Numbered from the stretch's first letter, positions 1 to 13,000 are shown. The stretch is 64,000 nt of DNA from Lycorma delicatula (GCF_047948215.1 NC_134455.1:157586575-157650574); one strand, 5' to 3'. Notes: generated by a model not told the origin, from the sequence alone. Made by a program: numbers and translations.

Positions 1-244
1 ATAATTTACATAAATTATTGATAAAATTATTAGTTTTAATTTTTACTACTACAGTAGCAGTTATTGAGGTAATCAGATTTTATTATGGTGGATAGAAGAC
101 AGATGGTTCATCCGACATTGTAAGAATTTTAATACTCAAATTCATACAGTATAATGAGCACATATAAAGTAGATGATAAGGAGTAAAGCTATAATAAATT
201 AATAACACAGTACGTCATAAATAAATAAACATTTTTATTTATTT
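1..244. other. AT-rich flank with AAAT-type microsatellite
   Basis: No gene is visible. Bases from about 220 to 255 are tetranucleotide repeats of the ATTT/AAAT kind. They form the 3' tail of the minus-strand R1 element that begins at about 245. Confidence 0.6.
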
Positions 245-1530
245 ATTTATTTTTTCCCTTGCCTCCCGGAATCAGACCCCCAATTAAGCATGAACACGGT
301 TCCGGGAGATGCCTTTGCCTCTAGTCGCCAGACGAGGGAAATGCCAAGACCGGCTATGCCGTTCCCGGCCTCCATCACCCAGCAACCGGGACTCGGTCCT
401 TTGTACTTCGCCTCTAACGGGGACCCCCGAAGGGACGGCATCAGGGACTCAGTCTTTTAGCTCTGGGGCTCGAGGGTCCCCGCACTTCATCACCACCGTC
501 CAGCGTCTCCAAATGTCCCTCACTCCATCGCATCCCGATATTTCAGTTGCATTATTCCCTACACACACCCTGCCATAATATCGAAGTCTACCGAACTACG
601 TAACATCGTCCCAACGATGCTCCCCACCTCGAGATGCCCAGTTACAACAGTACAATCGCGGCGTTCCTCGTCCCACCGGGGGCAATGGAATATCACTTGT
701 TCCGGCTTGTCTAACTCCCGACAGTAGAGGCAGAAGGGGTCTTCAGCTCTTCTTCGTCCACACAGGTATGAACGAAAGACCCTCATGGACAGTCAGGAAT
801 TGTGTCAGCCAGAATCCCAGTTCGCAAAACTTCCTCTCGGTCCACGGGTCAATGTGCGCGATCAAACGATGCGTCCAGCTCCCTTTCGTGGACGCATCCC
901 ACCTGGCTTGCCAATCCCTGTAGACAGTTCTGTTGGCATCGTTCTTAGACACACCCTGATAAATTTGTGCACGAGCTGTTACCAGCAGCTGAAGTGGCGG
1001 CATCCCAGTCACCACCAGCACCGCCTCAGTCGAGACAGAGGCGGTGTCCACCTTAAGAGCCATACGACGCTGTACTCCCTCCAACAGTGTTCTGTTACAC
1101 CCTACCGTTATGGCTCTCTTCCACACTGGCGCGCAATAAAGAAGAATTGAGTTCACCACATGTGCGTACAGCCTCCTATTCTATGTACGAGACACTCCAA
1201 CGTTCGATAATAACTTAACCAAGTTCTTGACAGTTTGCTCGGCTTTCTCACTCCACGCCTGGACGTGACGAGTGAATGACCACGTATGGTCCAACCACAC
1301 TCAAAAATACTTGGCAGCCTCTCGTGATTGGATTATCGCTCCCTCCATCGAAATCGGGAAAGGCACCAGTCAGTTCCTTCCCGCCATTGAGAGAAATAGA
1401 GATTTATCGCAGGACAGATGGAGGGAGTCCCACCCCGACCATTCATTCACTGACCATCGAAATAGCGGCATTCGCGGTTCGTGTCACCTCCTCTTCGGTC
1501 TTTGCCACCTGGTGGTGGTGGCAAATCTTT
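245..1530 (-). mobile_element. R1-clade LINE relic, 3' half of ORF2 plus 3' UTR
   Basis: This is the 3' part of a non-LTR retrotransposon on the minus strand. Between 1159 and 743 the minus strand encodes the post-RT 'thumb/connection' part of an R1-type ORF2, including VNSILLYCAPVW and LVVTGMPPLQLLV. Between 786 and 559 it encodes the terminal cysteine-histidine motif (FCLYCREL...VIFHCPRWDEER). Upstream, to about 1530, degraded frames still read as the RT region (AAISMVSEWM...GLP). Several frameshifts and stops show it is dead, and it is 5'-truncated within the RT. A GC-rich 3' UTR runs from about 558 to 245 and ends in an AAAT-type tail. In life such a protein primes reverse transcription at nicked chromosomal DNA. 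The clade call rests on motif style only. Confidence 0.8.
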
Positions 1531-1765
1531 ACAAGATTTTATCACAATATTTTCTCCTTCTCTATCTGTCTTTACATTTCCTTAGTTTAAACTTTATTTA
1601 ATTTATTTTTAACTTCATTGTTAACACAAAGGCTTTTACAGTCTACATGTACAATTTTAAGAAATTATTTTTTACCTACTAACCTAATAATTATTTAGTT
1701 ATATTAATTAATATTTGTAACTTTTTTCTTACAACTTGTACTTATACAAATATAATAGATGAAAA
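1531..1765. other. AT-rich spacer, no feature seen
   Basis: Low-complexity AT-rich DNA between the R1 relic and the dispersed repeat. Neither strand has a coding signal. Confidence 0.5.
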
Positions 1766-2285
1766 TTATTCTTTTTACGAAGTAAAGAAAGTATTAAACT
1801 CATAAACGATTAGCCGTAGGATGTTGAAATTTTGGATTTAGGACTACAAAATAAAAAAACATTTAGACTTTTTTTAACTGCAGTAATAAGCCCCTCATTG
1901 AGAGGTTTTCTACGATATCTCAAAAGTGGAACTTATTTTCATTAGTTTCAGAATTATAACCAAATAAAATTTCAATTAATGAAACATTTGGATCTCACAA
2001 GGGGAAGACACATCGGTTTAACTGTGACTTCACCTCCTTTTTTTACATTTTTTTTTTTTAATTTATATATATTGATTTATTAATAATCTCTGATCGTAAA
2101 AACAAATTTAAAACAAATAATAATTCATTAATAACAATAAAAAATAAATAAAACACGAAAAAATATCATAAGGTATTAATGAAATAAAATGTTATGTACT
2201 CTTCAATTTAATGAAATGTGTATATGTAATTTAATAGCCGTACAAGAAAGTCATGTAATGTCTACATCAAATTTTTTTAATACTT
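1766..2285 (+). repeat. Dispersed repeat family A, copy 1 (internally deleted)
   Basis: This stretch matches 50038-50738 in the same orientation. Shared blocks include 'gtaggatgttgaaattttgg', 'taactgcagtaataag', 'catttggatct/atatttggatct' and 'cacatcggttt'. Copy 1 lacks the first 120 bases or so and an internal block that copy 2 has. It has no open reading frame. The family is probably a non-autonomous element, but its class cannot be settled from two copies. Confidence 0.75.
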
Positions 2286-3785
2286 TTTTGCCTCTTGGGA
2301 ATTTTTCGTAACCTTTAGTTTCTTTATGGTATCATGAGTCCTTTGCAGCTGTGCTTTCTGATATAAAATTCCATTCTCATTTATTTAATTTAAATATCTT
2401 CATTTCCTTCATCAATGCATTAAAAAGTTGTAGACCTGCCTTCCTTTAGTAAGAATCTCTCTATGATTCTTATGAAATTCCAGGCAGGTCTTCTATTTCA
2501 TCTATTTTTCTGTATCTCTGAAGCTTTTGTCAGTTCTTGAAAATCTCTTTTTGATGATGTTTCCAAATTCCATGTTCCTTGAAATACATTATTTTAAGAA
2601 AAGCCTTCTTATTGAGACACGTGTATCGTTTTCTTATTTACAATAGAAACATTATATTTGGACCAATAAAAAAATAAAAAATAAATAAAGAATTGTAATC
2701 AATTTAAGATTAAATAAGGAATCATTTGAAATCGGATGACATTAAATGAGAACTATTGGATCTGATGTTTATATTGAACCTGACATCACAAAAATTACAG
2801 TTTTTTGTAAAAAAAAAATACGAGTCATAAAGCCTTTCAGTGATATAAATTGAATATGAACCCTTTCATATTGATAGAAATTGGTGATACTGATGCTTCC
2901 GTGTTACTTTTTATAAAATCGCAGTTTCGTCTAGAACTTAATTTATGATAAAATATTTGACATCATTTTGTTTGAGCTCATCTTCTGATTTTTGGCAAGA
3001 AGTTGAGCTCATCTTCTTGTTTGAGCACATATTAAAAAAGTCTCGTTTTCTAAAAATTACTAGAAGCATCTGAAGTTAAACGTAAAAAAAAAAAAAATAA
3101 ATCTATCATTTTTAGCATATTATGACTATATCCACCACCAAAATGCTTAAATTTGATTGAAAAACTTTTAACACAAAGCGGGCGATTATCTCAGAAATAG
3201 ACAACTGTTAAAGTTTACTGGATTTATATTGACATACGAATTTTAGTAAATGAATTAGCTAATTAGGGGAAACGTTGGTTGTGTAATTAAAAAATTATTT
3301 TTCATTTTTGTATTTATTAATTGAAACTAATATTAATTATTTATATAATTTCATCATGGGTTGTGGATAAAATTGACTGTATCAGTGATCAATGTAGGCT
3401 TGAAACGTTTAACTATGTATTTTATCTAGAGTTGTGGAAAGTGATGAGTTTTTGAAGGTAGCTTGATGAAAAAATATTTATTTGTTTTTGTAAATTTACG
3501 TTGTATATTTCAACATGATGCTAGCATCTGTTATATAATTAAATTGTAATTAAGGCTGGTAATAATATGATTCATAAAGATATACTTTTGCATATCCATT
3601 CACGTCTAATTCAGTGAATCCAGCATCAGTTTTGTTGAATGACTGGAGTCCAAGGTGGATACCCACTAAATGATGTTACAGAAGACGGCATTGCATCACA
3701 ACTGTCCATTTTAATACAAATCGTTAATTTACTTTAATCATCATCCTCTTCTTACTATTAATTTGTTAGTGTATAAATTTAACTG
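2286..3785. other. AT-rich intergenic DNA
   Basis: No coding signal. The region holds one hairpin (2432-2491, listed separately) and a local direct repeat of 'gagctcatcttct' near 2974 and 3005. Confidence 0.5.
2432..2491 (+). repeat. 60-nt hairpin with two perfect stems
   Basis: The outer arms agacctgcct/aggcaggtct (10 bp) and the inner arms taagaatc/gattctta (8 bp) close a 7-nt loop, with an asymmetric internal loop of 8 by 9 nt. The size and shape resemble a pre-miRNA stem, but the large internal loop argues against a canonical one. It may equally be one of this window's many fold-back repeats. Confidence 0.5.
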
Positions 3786-3789
3786 CCTT

Positions 3790-4610
3790 TAATTCAAGCA
3801 GTTGAAACTATGAACTTCCAACATTCAAGCAAAAAGACCTGGTCCTTGTTGAAACAACTGTCTGCTGAAGTACTGTGAAGTATATTAACAAACAAACCAT
3901 CTATCTAAATAATATTGCTATTAGGCTTGTCGATACGACTAAATTGAAGGGAAACAAGTTTTTCAGAAGTAAAATAAAAAAGAAACTAACTATGAATAAG
4001 TTACACGATGCTCGGAGAACGCAATCCTCAGTGCCCTTTAAAACCTTTAATAACATCGTTGATGAATTGCTGATAAGCAGACAGATGAGGGTACAACTTG
4101 GTGAGGATCAGAGTAGGCCAAAAATATTAAACAATGGCTTATCTCAGGGATCTGTTCTTGCACTTTTGTTGTTCAACCTGTAAATTAGTTACCTACCACC
4201 TACTACATCCGTAAAATTCATCTATGAGATGATATTGCTGTCGCTGAAAAATATGTAAAATATTTAGGGAGTGTAAATAGTGATTGAGGAGGATCTGAAA
4301 TTGCTTGGTATGCACTTCAGTAAATGGGTTCTGAAACCTAACCCAACTGAAACAGAGATAAGCTGCTTCCACTTAAGCGATGTAAGTACCGGAAAGTGCT
4401 TAAGGTCTCATTACTGGAGAAATAACTGCACCATAATCCAATCCCTTAGTACGTCTGCCTGACGCTTGAAAGAACCCTGTTTTACAAGTAATATATATGA
4501 ATATTGCTGCAAAATTGAGGGCTCAAGGTAACATCATTCATAAGCTGACTGGAAGAATCTGGGAAGCGATGTAAACAAATCATCTGGGCAGATATCATGT
4601 GCTGAAAAAT
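3790..4610 (+). mobile_element. Jockey-type LINE relic (RT fragments, internally deleted)
   Basis: Three pieces of a Jockey-like ORF2 follow in order on the plus strand. At 3810-3870 a frame reads MNFQHSSKKTWSLLKQLS, the pre-RT motif of this group. At 4027-4183 the frame holds RMRVQLGE-type sequence, then the RT core NGLSQGSVLALLLFNL, a variant of NGLPQGSVLSPLLFN. At 4280-4345 it reads IEEDLKLLGMHFSKWVLKPNPTETEISCF, the motif after the catalytic YADD, followed near 4500 by NIAAKLRAQGNIIHKLTG. The endonuclease, the RT fingers and the YADD box itself are missing, so the copy is an internally deleted, dead fragment. The Jockey assignment is inferred from these motifs. Confidence 0.8.
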
Positions 4611-4850
4611 ACCGCTACCAGCGGATAGAGATGCAAATGCCAAGCTTTTGTCTACCGAAACATCCCAACCCCTTAGGGGAAGACACCCGCCTAGTAACGT
4701 TCCGGTCACCACCCTCCCCCCCCCGATCATAGCCCTGTTGTGCTTTAACGGGAGTCGTCTATCGCCCTCTGACTTTTTACATCTCATAGTAATAAGCCTG
4801 GCCTCATTGGGATGCCTCGGTAGAAATTTGCATCGGTGATTTAATAAATA
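4611..4850 (+). repeat. GC-rich 3' fragment of an unidentified retroelement
   Basis: About 200 bases are much richer in C and G than their surroundings (poly-C near 4716-4724) and end in 'gatttaataaatattttaa'. No family is recognisable. The base composition and tail resemble the 3' UTRs of the R1 elements elsewhere in the window, so a retroelement 3' end is the likely source. Confidence 0.4.
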
Positions 4851-4997
4851 TTTTAATTAGTCTGTTAATACTGATACGTAAATTATAATATAGTTATTAT
4901 TTATTATGATTTATTTTATATGTGGAATTTATTTATATCAGAATATATTCATATTTCCTCATTTATATCTTATAATTCGTCATTTACTTCCTTGTGT

Positions 4998-6215
4998 TGT
5001 AGTTCTGTCCTCTATGATTTGGAACGACGCAATGTTCCCGTAGCTCTGCAGGCCGTGGAACATGACTATTTGTCTAACTGTACGGGCCTGTTTGAGGATG
5101 CGCACCTAGTTGTGAAAAAATCCGTTACCAAGGAAATTCCGCAGAGTTCCTTTCTCGGTCCCCTGCTGCGGAAACTGGGATTCTACGGAATTCTAGGATA
5201 GATATTTCCAGAAGGGGTCACGGGCCAGGCTTGCACCGATGACTGTGTCTTTTTAGTTCGTGGTAATTCACGACCACAGCTAGAAGACCGGCGCAGGCGG
5301 CCTTGTCAACTGCAGAGGGCTGGATGGACATTCAAAATTTAATTATTTCTGTGCCTAAGACGATGTTTAAGCTTCTCAAGGGTGCAGAAAAATTATCGTA
5401 CAGTCGTAACCCCCATATTAAATATAAAGGCTATGTACTCAGCCGAGTTAGAGTTCATAGAAGCTGAGTTAGAGTACCTAGGTGTTTTGTTTGATGAAAA
5501 TTTGCTATTTAGCAACTACATTAGGCAAGTAGTGGCGGACGCCGTCTAAGTGATGCACAAACTTAGGATTGCTCGGAAAGGCTATGGGTTGTCGTGCTGT
5601 CAAATGTACATGATGTATCGAGGTGTCTTCGAAAGCATGACTTCTTACGCGGCGCCCGTTTGAGCGCATAGGCTGGATATGAATAAAGCACCTGTTCAAA
5701 ATTTAAGGAGTGCCCAGCGCAGAGCCTTAATTGTATGGACTGTTGGTTTTAAAACAACCTCCTACAAGGCTACTACTGAATTGGGGAAGGCTCTCCCAAT
5801 CGATTTAGTGGTGAAAGTTCGGGCAGCCATATGGAGATTGCGAAGATTGCGGGAGGCTGAGGTATTTGCGGTGTGGTTTGGGTCGGGCCAGTACTGGAGC
5901 AGAATGGTGATCACAGTGCACCGGGATCAGTTGCCCATCTCCCGCCTGCGGAAGAGACTGCAGAACGTTTCGATAGATGCATGGCAGCTGGAATGAGACA
6001 CCACGACTAAGGGAAGTTCCTTGTATATGTTTATTCAGGATCTGGGGGGATGATAAGCCTCGAGCTCGTTTTAAGGACAACGGGTGTCCAGGTTGCCCAC
6101 CAGCCACGTTAACTTGAACCAATATCTGTTTCGGTTCCGCCAGGCAGCTGATGTGCTCTGCGTCTGCGGGGAGGTCCAATCAAATGAACATCTGATGTTT
6201 GACTGCAAATTTTTT
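4998..6215 (+). mobile_element. R1-clade LINE relic, RT core to C-terminal zinc motif
   Basis: This is a 5'-truncated R1-type ORF2 on the plus strand. Near 5010-5200 it reads VLYDLERRNVP and then KEIPQSSFLG, a decayed CPQGSVLGP box. Near 5237 TDDCVFLVRGN is a decayed form of the catalytic YADD motif. From 5449 the post-RT domain reads EFIEAELEYLGVLFDENLL, then YRGVFESMTSYAAPV and TELGKALPIDLVVKVRAAIW. The C-terminal metal-binding motif is intact near 6135-6205 (CVCGEVQSNEHLMFDC). Frameshifts and stops (for example near 5548 and 5661) make it a pseudogene. It is the same family as the minus-strand copy at 35.5-38.7 kb, which carries nearly the same GVFESM..SYAA and LGKALPIDLVVKVR blocks. Confidence 0.85.
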
Positions 6216-9200
6216 TTTAACTTTTTTGTTGTTCATTTTAAACAGATTGTTTAATAAACAGACGGTTAATGTGGGTGATGGGAGTTTGTAGAAAAGTAGT
6301 ATGGTGAGAGAAGGTGTATGATATTTTTTAAGCTAGTCTTTCTATAAGATACAAAAAACAAATCATATTGAAACAAACTATTAAAATTAGCTAATGTTGG
6401 CAAACATAGGTTTGCTTTTCTGTGGATAATACAATCAATAAGTTTTGGATGGTATATGAGGGAGTAAATGTTTGTGGGAAGAAAACCAATGATTAATAAA
6501 TATATTTCCTCAAAACCAATTTAATAAGTATTACCTTTTTTAAACAGTCTGTTACACCTGTATTTTTTTTTCATTAAGATTTTTGGTTTTATTAGTTAAC
6601 AAATTTTCTTTGCTACTTTAATGTCAACCAATTAAACATTTCAGTACATTATTCCGTTCTATCATTTGGAATGGGTAGAAATTTATTAATGAGGTAAAGC
6701 ATTAATCAGATTTTACATTTTAACCTTGGTTGTAATGCATTAAATTTTTTTTAACAATCTTATATGACAGTTGCCTGTTTCAAACTCACAACTTCTCCAT
6801 CCTACATCCAAAGTCCAGAACCTTAGCTTCTGAGCTAATAATCTATAGATTAATTGTGTTCTCTGTCAAATTATATGCTACCATTCAGAGTTTAATCTAG
6901 TGCCGGCACGGTGGTTTTGGAATAAAATACATTTGTAAAACAGCATACTTGAAACAATTTGGTTCTAATATTTCAAAACAAACTAGAGGAATAACTTTGT
7001 GAACCAGAGAGTGGTGTACATAAAAATATTGAAAAGTTGTAGGGGAGTTCTAAGTAGCGGAGTAAATGATAGAGACGTATCATTTGAATTTTTGTGTAAG
7101 GAAGGTTCAATAGTAGTAGATTTAAGAATGACCCTTTCACATAAATCCTCCAGAGCCCTAAAAGTTTCGGCTTCAACTAATAACCTAAGTAAATGTTAGA
7201 AAGCAGTTCAAATACACGTAGAATTTATGGAAGCCATTTAACAATGCAGTTGGGAAAAAATTAAGTGGCTCCCAAATAATGTATAAATAATTCTGACTAT
7301 TAAAATTACTTTTCTGACGTTCTACACTAAAAACAGCAATACTGGACTATATTACTACAAAAAAAATCCCCCCCCCCTTTTTTTTTCATTTATTGTACAC
7401 ATTTTCTAACAAAATTTAATTTTATCTTAAATTCTGTGTAATTATATTAAAAAACAATAAAATTAAAAATTTAGGTCTCACAGCATTTCATTGAGTTAGA
7501 AAAAAATTGATACATAAAAAAAAAGAAGATATTCAGAAAATAAGAGATAAATAGATTTTATAATTACAGTACATTCTTTTGTTGCAAGGATGACATACGG
7601 AAAAAACTATTTCAATCATCTGAAATAGTGAAAGTAAAGAATGATTTATATGGTTTACAACACTCACGGAAAAAACCCACGTTTACTTTTTTATCACTCA
7701 ACATTTTAATATATTTAAAAGCAACGTTGACAGAAAAAAAAATATTTCTAATAAAAGTAGCACATTTTGAAAATGTTTATTACTCTATGAACGCTATTAA
7801 CAAGTTTTTTATCTGAATCTATGAACACTATTAACAACTTTTTTTAATCTATAATTAATTATTTTGATGAAATAGTGATTTAAGAAATAAACAGTCTAGG
7901 CATTGCACACCATCACTGGATCTTAACTTGTTTGCCGATTTTTACTTCAATGCTATACGTTTCTGTAAAAACGTCCACTACAGAAGGGACTTCGTGAAAG
8001 GAGACAGCTTGATTTTTCTGACAATTAGATTTTTTCAATTATTTTTAAATTGATTTTAATATTTATTAGTATTTTTTTAAGAAAATAATAAAGATGATGA
8101 TGACAAAGATAGCAATCTTATGTAATAAAGATATCAAAAATATAATAAAGAAGACAAGGATTTGTGCTTTTGTAGAAATTGTTTCTTTTTTTTTAAATTT
8201 ATGTCTATACACTACTTACGAACCAGTCATCTAATATCTAAGAAACCTTCATCGTTAAAAAATGTGGAATTTGGTGAAAGATTTATATAGCATTTCAAAA
8301 CCGTTCCCCTTTCATAATTTTCATGTTATCAAACAGTCACTTAAAAAAATTTAAGCAGAAATAATCATTTAACACAAATATTATATGAAATATTTCCGTG
8401 AAATTCAGACAAGGGTCTACCTCTTTTTTATGGTGGAATATAAATTTGTACTATTTTCTCATATTTATTTTATATACAAAGAATATGGTAATAAAAATTA
8501 AATCCGTAAAAATGTAAAACAGCTTTTCTATACGCTAGTTTTTGTAAAACAAAAAAAGAAAAATATTTTTCATTTATGTTGTCAAAATTTTGTTAAACCG
8601 TAACCTTGTAGCATATTTTGATCATAATTGAATACTGTATTTAGTTAGTATCCGTCAATAAAATCACAGAAAGAAATTAAATTACATACTCTTCAATATA
8701 TTTCTTAAATACATTTTTTTCTTAAATATAATTTATCAAAGATGCTCCATCGTTTCTACGTAAAACTTTTCTCATATATTGTATGCTTATTAAAATTTTG
8801 GACTAAAACAATCTTTCATATAAATTTCAACAATATAAATATTTCAAAAAATGTTTTTGAAAAATTCGAAACAGACATATTTTGGGTACAGCTAATATGT
8901 AATAAATTAGTTTAAAAACAAGTATTTTTAAAACCACTAGACTGAAAAATATGTTTATTGATACAGGCACATTAATAATAAATAATAACTATGTTTATAT
9001 TTCATCAGCATCAAAAAAATTATAGTAAGAATTTTGAATTTATTGCTTTACTTTAACGAAATTTTATTCTATTTCTTAAATGCTTTTTTAAAAGCGCGAG
9101 CAACCAAAAAAAAAAAAAACACTATTTTTAGTAGAAAAAAATATTGTGCAGGATTAAATGTTGAGAGAAACTAGTGTAAATACAAAATTATTCTCTATAA

Positions 9201-9450
9201 AATGAAAACAGGAAATATAAAACGGGAATTAAGTCGAAATTTTATCCTCTTGAATAATTCTTTCTACCTTTTCTTCCTGAATAAAACCGCAGAAGAAAAC
9301 ATGTAATTACTCTTATTCATTTGTTATTCTTATTTCATTTCAAAGGTGTTTTTTTCTTTTAAACATAAAATGAATATTTCCTCTTTAACAACATTAAGCA
9401 TAGCGCTTGGTAACATTGTAATGCTAATTTGTAATTCTGATTATATATTT
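6216..9450. other. AT-rich intergenic DNA, no supported gene
   Basis: Only short chance reading frames occur. A block at about 6965-7200 has slightly higher complexity and is open on both strands (66-67 codons) but matches nothing I know. A C9 run lies at about 7369-7377. I see nothing else. Confidence 0.5.
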
Positions 9451-9454
9451 CGTG

Positions 9455-9673
9455 AGCGAAGTCGCGACGGGAAATCTAAAAGCCAATTAGTGGTTCCTGT
9501 ACTGACCAGACTGTTGCTCTGAAGAAATTACAGTACATTCATAATTTTCATAAGTTAAACAAGCTTTAATTTTTATTTATTATTACCATTATCATGACCG
9601 GCTAAATATCCCCTTACCGTGATGGGAAACGAAGTAACCATATAGCACGGCGAAGCCGCGATGGGGATGCTAG
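9455..9673 (+). mobile_element. Helitron-like 3' terminus, copy 1
   Basis: The segment ends with a short GC hairpin (cggc-gaa-gccg, 9648-9658), then 11 bases, then CTAG at 9670-9673 followed by T. A hairpin a few bases before a CTRR end, with insertion before T, is the signature of Helitron 3' ends. A second copy at 52980-53155 shares 'gggaaacg.aagtaa.cata.agc' and 'gctagtta'. A degraded third end may lie near 9453-9478 (gtgagcgaagtcgcgacggg). No helicase or Rep frame exists, so the element would be non-autonomous. The 5' limit is a guess. Confidence 0.5.
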
Positions 9674-9828
9674 TTACTTAAAAAAAAAAAAATTATTATT
9701 AAATTTTATTTTAAATTATACTACGAGTATATTTTCATTTGATGATACTGAAGCACAGCAATAATAATTATCGTTCAATTATCAAATCTATTAATAATTC
9801 ATGATTTAAATAAGAGGTTGTTTTCCTT

Positions 9829-10000
9829 GTATACTATATAACAAGAGGGTATGTCGATCTCCGTGGTGGAGTGGTAGCGTCTCAGCCTTTCATCCGGAGG
9901 TCCTGGGTTCGAATCCCGGTCAGGCACGGCATTTTTCATACGCTAAAAATTTCCATTCTCATACAGCGAAGCAGTCGGTGCTCATCGTCTTGAAAAAAAA
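9829..10000 (+). mobile_element. tRNA-derived SINE, copy 1, with target duplications
   Basis: A tRNA-like head carries both internal Pol III promoter boxes: A box tggtggagtgg (9864-9874) and B box ggttcgaatcc (9906-9916), 31 bases apart. The tail is A-rich (9983-10000). It is flanked by a 20-bp direct repeat (9809-9828 and 10001-10020) with 18 matches, the expected product of target-primed insertion. The acceptor ends still pair (ccgtg/cacgg), but the anticodon stem is degenerate, so it is not a working tRNA gene. The 'ctttcat' loop recalls tRNA-Glu (inference). Confidence 0.8.
9864..9916 (+). promoter_or_regulatory. Internal Pol III promoter (A and B boxes) of SINE copy 1
   Basis: The A box at 9864-9874 fits TRGYNNARNNG and the B box at 9906-9916 fits GGTTCRANTCC exactly. 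In tRNA genes and SINEs these boxes recruit TFIIIC. The tail near 9982-10000 is adenine and there is no clean T-run terminator just behind the B box. Confidence 0.7.
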
Positions 10001-10020
10001 AATAAGAGGTTATGTTCCTT

Positions 10021-13000
10021 ATTGTTTTCATACACTACTTGTACAATTAGATGAAAAATTCAAATAAATATTTTGTAAAAGTATAACGAGATCTTTTTAA
10101 ACTTCAATACGACGAGATTCAATTAAAATAACCTGTGGCATAAGTTAGAAAAACATCGTTTGTTTGTAAATTTTCTTTTTAGAGAAAATCCATACAAACG
10201 TCAGATGGTTGAAGCTAACAAGAAATTTGTGAATTCACGCATAACATGATTTTTTGAATAAAACGTCTTTCTGTTTGTTATTTATGATTTATGATACGAA
10301 GGAAAAAATCAAAATTGTCAACTTGTGTAGAGAGTTATCCACACCAAAACTATATTGCTCAGTTGTGTACCTAAACTGGCATGGAATGTAACATTTTCTA
10401 TGGATCCCATTGAGTTTCTTTAGTATAAAAACAATGTAATACATTTTTTGGTTATCTTCTTAGTATTAAAAGTATTAATATAACAATTTTCGTAACACTT
10501 TTATAAAATTGTATAACTGTTGTTTAAAAAATATGTAATAAATATAAAAATATGTAATATATCTAACTAATTAATTAATTAGCTTGATATATTTAAATTT
10601 TAATCTTTTTATCACAATGTCTGTAAGCTTCATTTGTAATTTGTATTAATTAATTTTATTCGTAGTCATGTGGTTCGTAATTATTAAAATACGAAAACCC
10701 AACATAATTAAAATTAATAATCTTTTGGGAAATACTTTAATCTGCACCACTAAATTTCGTTCATAAATTACTAAATTATTGGATACACAACAATAATTAA
10801 GGAATTTTATTTAATTTGTTGAATGGAATTTTATTTTATTTTATTTTTAATTTTAGTGAATTTTTTATCAATATTACAGTATAGGTAAAATATTAAAAAA
10901 TAACAAACTCCGTACTAAAAAACCATTCTGTTGATTTCTTTATTAATATTGGTATATACTAGTAAATGGGAATATATTTTTAATTATTAGTAATTATTAT
11001 ACTATTTATTTTATTATTTTGAGTAGTGTATTATTTTTAATTATTCATAAGAGGGAGAAGAAAACCTTTATCTGTTGGTGGGATTACCTTGACCAAAACT
11101 AGATATACGGACTACAAGTAAGTATTAAAAGTGTTAAAGTAAACTTTTTCATTATATCAAAACTTGGTTGGATGAATATAGAGTGAACTAATCTCAAACT
11201 AGCATCTGACCATTCCTCACCTCTTGTTTTCACTAAGTGTATTCCATATTACTTTACAACCCCCCTTTTCCCTAATGAGGTCCGTATTCTACCGAAAAAT
11301 AATCAAAAGTAAACTAAAAATGTCTTCTTCGTTCTCGATTAAGATCTGTAAACAACTGTAAAACATTTTGTACGATTCACCAGGTTGCCTAAAATTTCAT
11401 TGCTGATGTAACTTCTGTTCCTCTTTCTAAATCTCTATCACATTCATCTTATATAAGACATTTAGTACGAAACGACGAATTAGAAGAAGAAAGTGGCTGA
11501 TCTCTAGTAGACTAATTGATAAATTATAATACACAAAATAACACGTAGAAATCACTAATTACGGAAATAGATTATCAGATCTTGATCAAGATCTATAAAG
11601 ATCTTGATCTTTTGAATTTAATTTTAATTAAATTCAAACGTTGATTCTCCTTGAAAATCTATGCGGAAAAGTAACATTCAATCTCTCCGTCACTCTTTTA
11701 TTGTGACAGTGGTTCGATCTCTGCACTCCATCCGGTCTTGAAAAAGAATAATTATTTAGGTAACAGATGGATTCAAACTACAAGATGATGTAAATAAAAT
11801 GATTAGCTGCTTATAAAATAAAACAAAATGTTTCCTCGACTGTTGCTTTCATTATCAGCTAAATAATTTCTATCTTTTAATATTTAACAGCAAACTATTC
11901 GCCTTTCTTTAAAGAAATTTCCTAGTTACAGCCTACTTTGTGTTGAAATATTAAGATAATTTTACAGATGTTTTATTTGTCTCCCTCATTAGTTTTATGA
12001 AATTTTAATAATTAAGTATTTCCAGTTTAATGGGCATTTTTAGTTGTAGTTATTTATGAATTCGGTAAACTTACATCAGCTATATTGCGATATTTATGGA
12101 TTATTCTTACCCTAATTTGTTTGAAAGTTTTTAGAAAATTATTTACAAAGGTTTAGAACCCCACTCTAACAACTACCGACATTTTAAATCCTCTTCAATT
12201 TCGTTTCATGTCAAAATATTCAATAATTTATCAGTTTACTCAGTATTGTGGATAATTTTTCATATTTTCTTGAAAAAAAAGAAACACGTTCCTGATATCT
12301 TCTTCGAGTATTTGACTGAGTGTAGCATGATTATTTGTAAAAAAATAAGTACCACTTTTATTTATTACAAGATATTTTTCATTTGCCTTCTTTTTTTAGT
12401 AAGAATATTAAAATTAAAAAAATAATTCAATGCCATTTAATAAATCATATCCAAAACCCAACAGTTTGAAAATCTGTGAAAGTTAATGAGGATCACATAA
12501 TTTGAAATTGTAGACTGGAAATAAATCGCACACACCTTTCGCTAATTTGGTTATATAAAATTTTCATATAACTACCTAATTGTTTTCATGTTCATGTTCC
12601 GTGAAAAGTTGGACAGTCCATTTTAATTGGAATTATCAAAAACTGTTATAAGATTATAACAAATTAATTTATAGAAACCAGTTATAAATATCCTTCTTCC
12701 TAGAGTAGTCGGATAAAGTAAAGTAGGTTTCCGGAATTTCAACCAGAAAATCAAGCTCCCCCTAAAAAGAAGCATATACAAATTAAATAAATAATCCTCT
12801 TTTCAAAATAACGTTTTAAGCACCGTACAAAATTTAAACTTATAATTTTACTTAAATGATTAGAAAATGATTTTATATAATACGCTTGGTTGTACGCAAT
12901 GCAATATATTTCAATATACACAATACTTTCCCGGCGAATGTAGCTAGAATTAAAGGGTAAAGTAAGGTGATCAAGTCAAAAATGGATTTTTGCAGATCTT

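Noticed and set aside
309..1601. Plus-strand frames at 309, 785, 1272 and 1276
   Set aside because: They lie antisense to the R1 relic, which has clear RT and Cys/His motifs on the minus strand.
9855..9930. Functional tRNA gene
   Set aside because: The A and B boxes are good, but the anticodon arm does not fold properly, the tail is A-rich and target duplications flank it, so it is a SINE.
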